DNA from: Aquilaria yunnanensis
Taxonomy: Eukaryota > Streptophyta > Magnoliopsida > Malvales > Thymelaeaceae
Direction: 5' to 3'
NCBI GenBank assembly: GCA_039654915.1
Contig: CM077598.1
Span: 76,040,041-76,104,040, forward strand
Length of the DNA: 64,000 nt
Shown: in pieces, positions 9,845 to 19,428 of the stretch
Layout: each line of letters begins with the position of its first letter
Position numbering within the stretch: position 1 is the first letter of the stretch
Notes under the pieces: generated by a model
What the model was told of the DNA's origin: nothing
Database searches by the model: none
Seen by the model: only the letters and a program-made list of their open reading frames with translations
Made by a program: the position numbers and the translations under genes

Positions 9845-12255
9845 ATGCCTGTTCCCGAGAGTTGGCAACCTCTTCTTTCTCACCCCTGTTGCACTGCTGC
9901 GGCGAAGCTAGCGAAGTTGAAGAAAAAGTTTTTCTTACCGTCTTACTCTGTGACGAGGTTGCCCCGTCCTGACCAATTTGCTTTATCCAACCGCAGTGAT
10001 GAAATCACCGTTTTCTGAGCCCAACTGAAGGCCGGACTTCGGTATCCCCCACCGGAGATGGTTAGCGCGTTCTGCAACTTTCATGGCATTGCCGTTAACC
10101 AACTCCCACCGAACTCGTACTGTTATTTCAACGCCTTCCTCTGTATGTGCGGCGTTTTCAAAATAAAACCTCACTTTGTAGTTTTTTGTCAATACTACAA
10201 GCTCTTCGTGGTCCCAAAGGGCGGCTTCTACTTTATGCTGCCTCGGGGATCCGAGACCAAAAAGTATACGTTCACCTTCGCCACCAAAGACAGCTGGCGA
10301 GGGTGGCAACAAAAATTCTATTTCCTGAAGAAGTCGGAGGCTTGGTCGCACGTCCCGACCAAGTGGGCTCAGGGGAGGCTCAAGATGGATGTTGTTGACC
10401 CGAAGATACTGCTAGACGCCGATGTAGCACCTATCTTTGAGGACTTCGACAGGCGCATCCGGGCCGTCTCTGACTGGGCTGCCGAGGTCCCTCCTCGTGC
10501 CCTTTACCCCTTTCCGATCAACTGGAGGCTCATGACCGAAGAGGTCCTTCGGGAACTCAAGGTGGTAAAGGAGCATGTGACAGACCTCAATATGCCGAAA
10601 CCGGCTTCTTCGGGGAAAGACTCCTGGCTCGTGAAACTCCTTCGGGGGAAAGAGACTTTTGAGTCTTTTTACGAGAGTAAGTTACTTTCTCATTTTTTCT
10701 TTCATAACTTCATCTTGGGCTTACACTGATCTTCTTTTTCTTTCTCCAGAGATGGCCGACGACGCGGCTGCCTTCTACAAGGCTCTTTTTACGGGCCAGG
10801 CCGAGAGGGGCGAGCAGACAAAGAAGGCCGCCTCTCGGAGGCGGAAGCACACTTCGGCGGGCCCTCCTTCCAAACGGGCCAGGAAAGCTGGTCCTTCCTC
10901 TCTTCCACAAATTTCGGAGGAGGCAGGCGAGGAAGCCGAAGACCACCCTGCCCCTTTGCCCGAGGTACCTTTTGCCGACGTCCCTTCTTCCGACGTCCCA
11001 CCTCAAAGCCCCACGCCTTCGCATGCTCTTCTGGAGGGCGATGGGGAGGAGACCCCTTCTGCCGAGGAGCGGCGCCAAATAAAAGGCAAGGGGATCTCTA
11101 CTGAGGCGACGACGGTTCCTGACGATGACGTTACCGAGGTGCCAGCAGGTTTGCACTTTGTCAAACATCCTTTTGTGTCTTGCAAACCATTAAGACTTTT
11201 CTGGTCTTAACCAATTTTGTGCGTTGTTGTGCAGCGGAGGTGGCCTCTCCTGGCTGGGTTACCGAACATGCCCGCAAGAGGGCCCTTCGGGATGCCAAAA
11301 TTCCTGAAGGGAAAGTGCCGAAAGAGCCCTTTTGGACGTTCACGGAGGACATGAATATGTACTCCGAGGACTGTCCCGAGATGGCCAGGCAAATGTGCAA
11401 AGGGGTGCTTACTGAGGCATCTTACAAGGCCATTACGGCGGCTTACCCAGGCGATAACTCCTTGGCCGCCAAAATCACTGAACATGCTGCCCAGGTACTT
11501 AGCATTATTTTCCCTCTGTTTGCTTTTCTCTCTCTTTTTTGCAGCTGATGGGGTATGCCGGGTGTCTCCGTGTTCGGGTGGCGCGAGAGGCAGAGAAGAA
11601 GGCGGCACTTTGGGATCATTATACCAAGGCGAAGGACAAGTGTTCGGCCCTGGTAGCCGAAAATGCTCATCTCAAGCAGTCCGCGGAGAAGGAGGTTGCT
11701 GAACTTCGGGAGGGGTTCAAAAAAGAGAAAGAGGAACTTCAGAGAGACACCTCCCAGAAGCTTTCCGACCTCGGCTCTCGAATGGCGGAGCTGACTTCAA
11801 CCGTCGAGGCGATTCAAAAGGGTAAGTCAGAAAGTGACGCCATCCTTGTGAAGACGCTAGAGGAGAAGGCTCAACTCGAAGCCGAGGTCGCATCTCTGAA
11901 GGAGCCTTCAGAAGAGATGAAGAAGGTGAAGTCACTGAAGAAAAAGGTCAAGGATTTGGAGAAGGATTACGCTGATCTGGAGAAGGACTATGAGGATTTG
12001 GAGGTCAAGAAGCGGGAGTACGATAATATGACGAAGTTGGGCTTTCAAGACGGCTTCTGTCTCGCTCGGCACCAAATTCTGCAGAAGTTCCCAGACTTCG
12101 ACCTCTCCTTCCTGGAAGCAATGAACATCCCCAAGGAGCCTCGGTGGACTTGGTCCCAGATCGAGCATTTGAGACTGCCTCCTTCTCTCCCGGCGCCGAA
12201 GGCTATTGACAAAAGCACGGGGGCTGGCGGTTCGCAGGACACCGAGGTTCCTTAG
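9845..12255 (+). CDS. Antisense four-exon gene of element B, predicted 733 aa
   Basis: Exons are 9845-10676, 10750-11148, 11235-11494 and 11545-12255. All three introns (73, 86 and 50 bp) start GT and end CAG, with phases 1, 1, 0. Exon 1 encodes a conserved domain (FCNFHGIAVNQLPPNSYCYF; YYKLFVVPKGGFYFM; DSWRGWQQKFYFLK) that resembles the plant 'putative gypsy type transposon' family (Pfam Transposase_28, PF04195). Exon 2 is a basic/acidic low-complexity linker, exon 3 a conserved EPFWTFTED block, and exon 4 a long coiled coil with a conserved C-terminal block. The biochemical role is unknown. One TGA stands at codon 58 (10016-10018), shared with E; F and G have CGA there. An ATG at 10058, just after it, would allow a 662-residue product without the first 71 codons. 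Alternatives: the ATG at 10752 is a false start, because F lacks it (ACG) yet keeps the splice sites. Confidence 0.75.
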
Positions 12256-12390
12256 CTTGTACTAGGGCCCTTTGTCTTCATTTTCTTCTTCTCTTTTGTA
12301 GTCTTTCAGCAACTTTCTTCTCTGTAAGCGCTCTTTGGCTTAATAGATACAACTTCGGCTAAGTATTTTTTGCCAGATTCTTTTGTTTCT

Positions 12391-12557
12391 CCCTGTCCCG
12401 AACATAATTCGCTCGAGAGACTTCGGAAAACCTTACTCTTGCTTTCCTTTGTCCGAACATAATTCGCTCGAGAGACTTCGGAAAACCTTACTCTTGCTTT
12501 CCTTTGTCCCGAACATATTCGCTCAAGAGACTTTGGAAAGACTTATTTTTACTTTCC
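12391..12557. repeat. Tandem repeat of about 56 bp, three copies, in element B
   Basis: This is the same unit as in A at 1684-1905 (GTCCCGAACATAATTCGCTC, AGACTTCGGAAAAC). It sits in the 404-bp spacer between the antisense gene stop and the pol stop. The middle unit has lost one C. Confidence 0.8.
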
Positions 12558-12659
12558 TCGGCGATTGCTTTCGTGAGACTCTTGCTTTGTGCTTCTTCAG
12601 AATTTTTTACTTAGACAAATTTTTCCAACTTGTGGAATACAACTTTCCCACCGAACTTT

Positions 12660-15600
12660 CTAGGCATAGAATTTTTTTAAGGCCTCTGAGTGCCAAGTAT
12701 TTTTTAATTCTATGCCTTCGGCATCACCGAGCTTATAAACTCCTTTTCGTACTTCGGCAAGTACCAGGTAGGGTCCTTCCCAATTTGCGCGAAGTACCCC
12801 ATGGGACGGCTTTCGGGGTGCAAATTCAGCCTTTCGGAGAACGAGGTCTCCCTGTTTTATTCCCTTTGGCCTGGCGCGTAGGTTTATGGCTGCTGCCACT
12901 CTTTGCTGGAAAGCTTTTCTTCTCAGCTCGGCTATTTCTCTGTGTTCGCTGACGAGGTCGAGCTTGGTTCTCAGACCGAGGTCATTTCCTTTTTCATCGA
13001 ACACTTGGACTCGTATTGACGGTTGTACTATCTCGACGGGGATGATGGCCTCTATGCCGAAGACAAGTGAAAAGGGTGTTTCCCCTGTGGCTCTTCGGGG
13101 TGTCGTTCGGTAGCTCCATAACACGCTTTGGAGTTCTCCTGGCCATTTCCCTTTTGCTTCTCCCAATCTCTTTTTCAGACCATCTTTTATGGTCCTGTTA
13201 GATACTTCCACCTGCCCATTACTCTGGGGGTGAGCTACTGGGGCGAAGTGCATTTTTGTCCCGAGGTCGCTAATGAATTCTCGGAATCCTTTGTCTACAA
13301 ACTGGGATCCATTGTCCGCTACGAGTACCCTCGGTATGCCAAATTTGCATACGATGTTTTTCCATACGAACTTCTGCACTTCTTTTGCCGAGATAGTTGT
13401 CAGGGGTTCTACCTCGACCCATTTAGAGAAATAGTCTACTGCTACCACGCAGAACTTTACGCCTCCAGGCGCCGTTGGGAGTGGCCCAATTAGATCTATG
13501 CCCCAAACTGCGAAGGGCCAAGGATAGTCTGCCGAAGTCACGAACTCTGAGGGTGCTCTTTGGATGTTGGCATGTCTCTGGCAACTACCACATTTCTGGA
13601 CGAACTGCTTGGCGTCCTTTCTCAGGGTAGGCCAGAAGTATCCTTGGCGGAGTATCACTGCTGCTAGGGCGTCGGTTCCGATGTGCGAACCACAGGCACC
13701 TTCGTGAACTTCTTCGAGGATCATTTCAGTATCCTCTTCACTAACACACCTCTGTAGTGGATTTGCATATCCTTGCCGATATAGTTCTTCTCCAATTAAG
13801 AAGAAACGGCCGGAGCGCCTTCGCACTTTTGCGGCTTCGCTGGGGTCTTCGGGGAGTGTGTTGGTTGTGAGATACGTTTTGATTGGTTCTCTCCATCCTT
13901 TCCCCGAGGTCTCTATGCTTAGCACCGCGATGCTGGGGTGGCTTAGCACTTCGGTGCAAGTTTTGGACTTCGCCAGACAGTCTGCCTCAGCATTTTCCCG
14001 TCGGGGTACGTTCTCGATTTTCACGACGTCGAACTCCCGAATAAGCTTTGTTACCAACTCATGGTATTTTGCCAGGGTCGGGTCTTTCGCGCCATAGTCC
14101 CCTGCCATTTGTCGGACCACCAGCTGGGAATCACTATGTGCTTTCAAGTTTCTCACGCCAATTTTTCTAGCCAGGCGTAATCCTGCTATGAGGGCCTCAT
14201 ACTCGGCCATATTGTTGGTGGCATTGAAACTGAACTTGATGGCCTTCATTACTTCTAGGCCTTCGGGGCCTCTGATAATCACTCCAGCTCCCTGGTGTTC
14301 GGATCCTGAGGCCCCGTCAACGTACAAGGTCCATTCTGGCTCACCCTCTTTTGGATCTGAATGGCTCTCCTCAGTGGTGGGTATTTCGGCGATAAAATCT
14401 GCCAGTGCTTGAGCTTTTATGGCTTTCCGAGGCTCATATGTGATCTCGTGTTCGCCTAGCTCTATGCACCACTTGGAGAGCCTTCCCGAATGATCAACTC
14501 TCTTCATGACATCCCGTAGTGGCAGACTACTTCGGACAATGATGGGGTGAGCCTGAAAGTATGGCCGCAGCCTTCTACCTGCAAGCACTAAGGCATATAT
14601 AGCTTTTTGAAGCAAAGGGTACCTGACTTCGGCGCCATGCAAGGAATTGCTGACATAGTAAACCGGCCACTGTTTCGGTCCTTCTTCTTTCACGAGAACC
14701 GAACTCACAGCTTTTTCCGTGACGGTGAGGTATAGTGCCAGAGGCTCTCCCTCCCGAGGTTGCCGCAGAGTCGGCAGTCTAGCCAAGTAGACTTTGAGTT
14801 CTTCCCAGGCTTTTTGGCAATCTTCAGCCCAAGGATGGCCATCCCTTCCGAGGTCGCCTTCCATTTTTGCCGCTTTTGTGAGGACTTTGAAGAAGGGTCG
14901 ACACCTATCTCCGTACCTGGAAATAAACCTGCTCAGAGAGGTTATTCTTCCGGTGAGTCTCTGCACGTCTTTGACTGTGGTAGGTGTTCGAAATTCAAGC
15001 AGAGCCTTAATCTTCTCAGGGTTAGCGTCGATGCCTCTTTCGGATACCATGTACCCGAGGAATTTTCCCGAGGTCACCCCGAAGATGCACTTCTCTGGAT
15101 TAAGGCGGATCCCGAAGGTTCTGAGCTTTTGGAAGGTTTCCCCTAAATCTGCAACGTGGTAGCCAGGCAGTTTGCTCTTGACTATCATATCATCAACATA
15201 TACCTCCATGTTCCTCCCCATTTGGTCTTTGAAGACCTTGTTCATCAGCCTTTGGTAGGTGGCTTCTGCATTTTTTAGCCCGAAGGGCATTCTGATATAG
15301 CAATATGTTCCTCCCTCGGTGATGAAGGCAGTCTTCTCTTCGTCTCCGGGGTCCATCCTTATCTGATGGTAGCCACTGAAGGCGTCTAGGAAACTTAAGA
15401 GCCTGTACTCGGCAGTTGAGTCTACCAGTTGGTCTATTGGTGGAAGAGGATATGAATCTTTTGGGCAGGCATCGTTCAAATTTCTGAAGTCGATGCACAT
15501 CCGAAGCTTGCTACTTCCTTCTTTTGTGGCAATTACCACGTTACTTAGCCATTCGGGGTAGTTTACCTCCCGGATAACGCTAGCGTCTATCAGACGCTGG

Positions 15601-16049
15601 ACTTCAGTTTTGACGAATTCACTTTTGTGAGCTGAGATGCTCCGTTTCTTTTGCCGGACAGGTTTTACTTCCGGACTCACTTTAAGGCTATGCTGGATTA
15701 CGCGAGGGTTTACCCCTGGCATGTCCTTCGGCGAGTAGGCGAACAGATCTTTATTTGCAAGCAGAAAAGATACAAGTTTTTCCTTGTCTCCATCGGCCAT
15801 ATTTTTCCCTATTCGGGTACTATGGCCTGGGACAAGCTCTACTTCTTCTGTTTCCGCCTTTGTGGAATCTTCTGCCTCGCCCCTTTCCAGCTCTTTTGCT
15901 TCTACAGCATGTGCTAAGTTGCTTGCTGGAGCCTTTCGTGCTCTGACGAACACCTTTCTCACCTCACCTTGATCAACGAAGATCTTTGCATCTCCTTTTT
16001 TGGTGGCGAAGGAGACGGTCAAGTACTTTACATCAGGGCGAATGTGCAA
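12660..16049 (-). CDS. pol: Element B pol, 1129 codons open: RT, RNase H, second RNase H, integrase
   Basis: The frame is open from just after a TAG in the protease C-terminus to TAG at 12660. RT occupies roughly residues 150-340, with CIDFRNLNDACPKDSYPLPP and YVDD at residues 284-287 (15189-15200). Next comes a degenerate RNase H (LYLTVTEKAVSSVLV; WPVYYVSNSLHG), then the second RNase H from about residue 570 (LYVDGAS, AEYEALI, SDSQLV), the dual arrangement typical of Tat. Integrase follows: zinc-binding HEGACGSHIG and CGSCQRHAN, catalytic Asp in GIDLIGPLP and DNGSQF, and Glu in NGQVEVSNRTIKD. The C-terminus ends WHSEALKKFYA. All catalytic residues I can check are present. The start at 16049 is only the first Met after the stop; the natural protein is a gag-pol polyprotein. 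Confidence 0.95.
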   Translation of the reverse strand: MHIRPDVKYLTVSFATKKGDAKIFVDQGEVRKVFVRARKAPASNLAHAVEAKELERGEAEDSTKAETEEVELVPGHSTRIGKNMADGDKEKLVSFLLANKDLFAYSPKDMPGVNPRVIQHSLKVSPEVKPVRQKKRSISAHKSEFVKTEVQRLIDASVIREVNYPEWLSNVVIATKEGSSKLRMCIDFRNLNDACPKDSYPLPPIDQLVDSTAEYRLLSFLDAFSGYHQIRMDPGDEEKTAFITEGGTYCYIRMPFGLKNAEATYQRLMNKVFKDQMGRNMEVYVDDMIVKSKLPGYHVADLGETFQKLRTFGIRLNPEKCIFGVTSGKFLGYMVSERGIDANPEKIKALLEFRTPTTVKDVQRLTGRITSLSRFISRYGDRCRPFFKVLTKAAKMEGDLGRDGHPWAEDCQKAWEELKVYLARLPTLRQPREGEPLALYLTVTEKAVSSVLVKEEGPKQWPVYYVSNSLHGAEVRYPLLQKAIYALVLAGRRLRPYFQAHPIIVRSSLPLRDVMKRVDHSGRLSKWCIELGEHEITYEPRKAIKAQALADFIAEIPTTEESHSDPKEGEPEWTLYVDGASGSEHQGAGVIIRGPEGLEVMKAIKFSFNATNNMAEYEALIAGLRLARKIGVRNLKAHSDSQLVVRQMAGDYGAKDPTLAKYHELVTKLIREFDVVKIENVPRRENAEADCLAKSKTCTEVLSHPSIAVLSIETSGKGWREPIKTYLTTNTLPEDPSEAAKVRRRSGRFFLIGEELYRQGYANPLQRCVSEEDTEMILEEVHEGACGSHIGTDALAAVILRQGYFWPTLRKDAKQFVQKCGSCQRHANIQRAPSEFVTSADYPWPFAVWGIDLIGPLPTAPGGVKFCVVAVDYFSKWVEVEPLTTISAKEVQKFVWKNIVCKFGIPRVLVADNGSQFVDKGFREFISDLGTKMHFAPVAHPQSNGQVEVSNRTIKDGLKKRLGEAKGKWPGELQSVLWSYRTTPRRATGETPFSLVFGIEAIIPVEIVQPSIRVQVFDEKGNDLGLRTKLDLVSEHREIAELRRKAFQQRVAAAINLRARPKGIKQGDLVLRKAEFAPRKPSHGVLRANWEGPYLVLAEVRKGVYKLGDAEGIELKNTWHSEALKKFYA

Positions 16050-16657
16050 ATTTCCCTATGTCTGTCTGCCGAGAATGGCGTTGTATGACGAAGGAACGTC
16101 CATGACTATGAACCTTGCCATGGTAGAGGCGAACAACTCAGTAGTTCCTTTCTCCGAAGTTCCTTTTATCATCAAGGGGAGGTCGATCCACCCGAGGACA
16201 GGTAGCTCAGATGGTCCTACGCCGAACGTGGGTGAAGTAACAGCCTTGAGGTCACTCCTGGATACGCCCAAGCTTGGTAGCAAGTGTGAGAACAAGACGT
16301 CTGCGTTTGACCCATCATCCAGCAGTACCCTCTTGATGTCCCAGTTTCCTATCCTCGCCATTATCAGCAATGGATCGTCATGGGGAAATACGATGGTGGA
16401 GCCATCCTCGCGGGCCAATTATTTCGTTGGGCTCTGATATTCCATCACCGCTATCTCTCTGGCCCTTCTTTTTCTTTCCGAGGATGGAAGTCCGGTTGTG
16501 ATCATCTGTATTACTCCTGCCGAAGGTGGAGGACGCCTTCTCGGACTTCGGTTCCTTCGCCTGTCCGAATCGTAATCCTCGTCATCGGGCTTTCCTTCCT
16601 CCTCTTTTTTCCCTTTCGGGGAAGGCATTCTCAAATAACGCCGAAGCTGGCCCTGCT
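16050..16657 (-). pseudogene. pol: Element B gag C-terminus and protease segment with two stops and a frameshift
   Basis: This links gag (ends 16658) to the open pol frame. The protease is recognisable (LLDDGSNADVLFSHLLPS; PSSYNAILGRQT). A one-base deletion near 16661 relative to A, E and F breaks the frame after YIESL. A TAA at 16419 replaces Lys (PTKKLA in A), and a TAG at about 16053 replaces Gln (GRQTQGNLH in A). Adding back the single missing base puts gag and pol in one frame of about 1830 codons, so the ancestral element made a single Gag-Pol polyprotein. Confidence 0.88.
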
Positions 16658-18157
16658 TTATAGTGATTCAATGTACTTTTTCAACTGAAAGCAGTCTTCG
16701 GTGTCATGACCGTGATCACGGTGGAACTGACAGAACTTCTTCATGTTCCTTCTGTTGTCAGCAGTCATGCCCCTTGGCCATTGGATTTGAGCCCCCTGTT
16801 TTTCCAACGCCATAAGGACGTTAGCCCTCGTGGTGCTCAGAGGTGTAAAGTTTTGGGGCTTTCTGCCTCCTACTCGCATTCTCCGAGGTCGGCCTGACTG
16901 TTCCGTTGGACACCGGGCTTGCTGGCTGGACCCTTCGCCACGAGCTTGAATTTGGTCGTGTTTTGGTCCAGTCATTCTCAGTTCTTCGACTGTCATGTGT
17001 TGTTCAGCCCTTCGGTAGAATTCTCCCAGCGTGTCCGGGGGATCTTTGGAGAATTCGTAAAACAAGTGCGAATCCCTCCGGAGGCCCCTCGTCATGGCGA
17101 GGATGCGGATTTCGGGACGAAAGTCCGGAACACTGAGGGCCTCCCTGTTGAACCTCTCGACATAGTCACGGATGGTCTCCCCGTTTCTCTGCGCTATGTC
17201 AAACATCTGGACGGGCATCTTCGCCGTCGGCTTGCTCCCAATGAACTGTTGGTTGAACACCTTGGACAGCTCCTGGAACCCCTTGATGTTTCCTGGAGGC
17301 AGGGAATTGTACCAGGCAGTTGCTGGTCCTGTGAGGGTGACTTCGAAGCACTTGCAGAGCGTAGCATCGTCAGCCCCATGTAACGCCATGCTGCGTTTGT
17401 ACTTTGTTAGGTGGGCCTGGGGATCAGTCCGACCCTCATAGGTCTCCAGCCGAGGTAGCCTGAAGTCACTTGGCATGGCCGCCTCGACCACTGTTCGGGC
17501 GAAAGGAGTTTCATCTCCAGAGACCGTTTCAGTTAGCCTGGCCCAAACAGGCTTGCGTGCCACCTGCTGTTCCACTCTCTCCAGTCTTGCCAAGACTTTC
17601 TCCAGGAGGAACGTAGCACTGGGCTCCTTTTCCTGGTGCCGTCCCTTCGGGGAGCGACTTCGGAACCGAGGTGAGGGGGACCCTGCCTCTGTTGATAAAC
17701 TTCTTCCGGACGGGATTTCAGGTCGTTTAGACCTTGCTCTTTCCGCCAGCCGTGCCCCGAGGGGCAAGTTATCTATTGAGGACTCTTCTCGTGGCTCCCC
17801 ACTTCCCGAGCTATGATGGGTTGCCCTCGGGCTTTTCTCCCGAGGTCGTGCTGACGAAGTGGGTTTTTGCGCCTGGGCTGGTTGCGGCCATCTTCGGTCT
17901 ATTTGTTGTGTCATTTCAGCCACAACAGACCTCTGAAAGTCTCTTAAAAAATCCATGGTGATGACAAGAGGGCGTTCCTCTTCAGGCAAGGAAGTCTCTG
18001 GGGGACTTTGTTCGGTAGCTGGTTGGGTCTCAGGCGCGGACGGGGACTTTGGAAGTCCTTTGTCCTTCGAACGCCGAGTTTCGACAACAGCTACCTGGGA
18101 GTAGTTTCCCACAGACGGCGCCAAATGATGCCCCAAGGCATCTTCGTTTGCTGTCAT
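16658..18157 (-). CDS. gag: Element B Gag, 499 aa, frame-shifted at its C-terminus
   Basis: The Met at 18157 lies in the LTR and the frame passes through the primer-binding site. The N-terminal 200 residues are Pro/Ser/Arg-rich with charged blocks. The capsid-like Gag domain covers roughly residues 230-420 (LETYEGRTDPQAHLTKYKRS, ATAWYNSLPPG, REALSVPDFRPEIR), and the nucleocapsid motif CQFHRDHGHDTEDC is near residue 480. It ends after YIESL because of the one-base deletion described for the next segment. It would form the particle that packages element RNA. This is the only gag in the window open through all recognisable domains. Confidence 0.92.
   Translation of the reverse strand: MTANEDALGHHLAPSVGNYSQVAVVETRRSKDKGLPKSPSAPETQPATEQSPPETSLPEEERPLVITMDFLRDFQRSVVAEMTQQIDRRWPQPAQAQKPTSSARPREKSPRATHHSSGSGEPREESSIDNLPLGARLAERARSKRPEIPSGRSLSTEAGSPSPRFRSRSPKGRHQEKEPSATFLLEKVLARLERVEQQVARKPVWARLTETVSGDETPFARTVVEAAMPSDFRLPRLETYEGRTDPQAHLTKYKRSMALHGADDATLCKCFEVTLTGPATAWYNSLPPGNIKGFQELSKVFNQQFIGSKPTAKMPVQMFDIAQRNGETIRDYVERFNREALSVPDFRPEIRILAMTRGLRRDSHLFYEFSKDPPDTLGEFYRRAEQHMTVEELRMTGPKHDQIQARGEGSSQQARCPTEQSGRPRRMRVGGRKPQNFTPLSTTRANVLMALEKQGAQIQWPRGMTADNRRNMKKFCQFHRDHGHDTEDCFQLKKYIESL
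18106..18123 (-). other. Primer-binding site of element B
   Basis: TGGCGCCGTCTGTGGGAA on the minus strand, two bases from the LTR end; identical to the site in A and E. Confidence 0.88.
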
Positions 18158-19095
18158 GTTGACAGGTGGAGAGACTTCCTGTGGAGGCGAGCGCCTGGAG
18201 CTCAGGTTTCCCAGCTGAGTGCGCCTGAAAAGCTCAAAGAAGAGGTTAGGAGGTCCCCGGTTTGCTTTTCCGGGGAGGACCCTCCGACGCCCAAGTCAGT
18301 TTTCTGAGTGAGAGTGGAGGAAGAACACTAAGGGATCAAGTGTCTTGCCTGTTCTGTGTTTTCTCAGAGAGAGGAAAATGCCCGTCCTTTGCCCAGTCCC
18401 ATTTCCTAGTATTTATAGGAGTAGCTGGTCCGTTGAGATCATGACACGTGTTCGGTCGGATTTGATCTGTCTCTTTGGACCTAGGGGACAGGCAGCCGTT
18501 TGCAGCCTCTTTTAGCCCTGGACCCGGACGGGTTGTGTCAGGACTGGGGCGGCTGCGGCGTGTCATTTCACCGTTCAGATGTGACGTGTAGGGCTTGTGG
18601 GCGACATGTCAGAGGCTCCTTAAATGCTCATACCGTACTCCCGAGGTCCCCTGGGCGAGGTCGCCCTTCGGTGCGGGCACCCTCTTCGGATTCTATCCGT
18701 CCTTCGGTGCGAGCACCTCCTTCGGGATCTATCCCATAATTCTGGGAGCGCCCTTGATGAACACCTTCTTCGGGACTCACACCCATAGTTCGGGGATTCC
18801 CTCGTTCAGGTGTTTCTTGTTCGGGGAAGACCTCTTTGGGGCCTCTTCCTTCGGGGAGATTCTCCCTTGCTTTAGGGAGATGGCTCTCTTACCCGAACAC
18901 GGTCAGTTTAGCCCCTCGATGGAGACGGTGTTGTCCTCGGAATTCCTGACGAGCTACCGAAGTCTCGAGCTCATAGTGTTTGACTTCGCACCTTCCGAGG
19001 TCAATAAAAAGATCCTCTCTTGGGTGACGTCAGACTCCTCGGCCAATATTCTGGCGCGGAGTTACTACCGAGGAGGCGATAGCCTTTGGCTATCA
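18126..19095 (-). mobile_element. 5' LTR of element B (970 bp)
   Basis: It has the same ends and length as the 3' LTR at 8149-9118, with roughly 14 differences by eye. It carries the CACGTG box, TATAAATA box, TGACGTCA, the R-region stem (intact here) and the gag start codon near its 3' end. Confidence 0.96.
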
Positions 19096-19100
19096 CCTTC
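19096..19100. repeat. Right target-site duplication of element B
   Basis: CCTTC, matching 8144-8148; continues directly into the remaining LTR of A. Confidence 0.95.
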
Positions 19101-19428
19101 TTCGCGACTCACACCCATAGTTCAGGGATTCCCTTGTTCAGGTGTTTCTTGTTCGGGGAAGAGCTCTTCGGGGCCTCTGCCTTCGGGGAGATTCTCCCTT
19201 GTTTTAGAGAGATGGCTCTCTTACCCGAAGACGGTCAGTTTGGCCCCTCGATGGAGACGGCGTTGTCCTCGGAAATCCTGACGAGCTAACCAAAGTCTCG
19301 AGCTCATAGTGTTTGACTTCGTACCTTCCGAGGTCAATGAAAAGATCCTCTCTTGGGTGACGTCAGACTCCTCGGCCAATATTCTGGCAGGGAGTTACTA
19401 CAGAGGAGGCAATAGCCTTTGGCTATCA
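19101..19428 (-). mobile_element. 5' LTR of element A, second segment
   Basis: This is the distal U3 part of A's LTR, ending GGCTATCA on the plus strand at 19428 (TGATAGCC on the minus strand). Together with 7505-8148 it rebuilds one 972-bp LTR. The following five bases (CCTTC, 19429-19433) would be A's own duplication; the partner is off-window. Confidence 0.93.

Larger units (their letters stand above)
8149..19095 (-). mobile_element. Tat-lineage LTR retrotransposon B, complete, inserted in the LTR of A
   Basis: This is a full-length element of 10947 bp on the minus strand with two 970-bp LTRs, a primer-binding site, gag, pol, an antisense gene and a polypurine tract, flanked by CCTTC duplications. 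The two LTRs differ at roughly 14 positions by eye, about 1.4%, which suggests a fairly recent insertion. It is the best-preserved copy in the window: pol is open from the end of protease to the end of integrase, and the antisense gene has only one in-frame stop. Confidence 0.96.

Noticed and set aside
10752..11210. Separate ORF starting MADDAAAFYKALF (also at 27, 27892 and 54081)
   Set aside because: It is exon 2 of the spliced antisense gene. The Met is lost in F while the splice sites stay, and the ORF runs into intron 2 in each copy.
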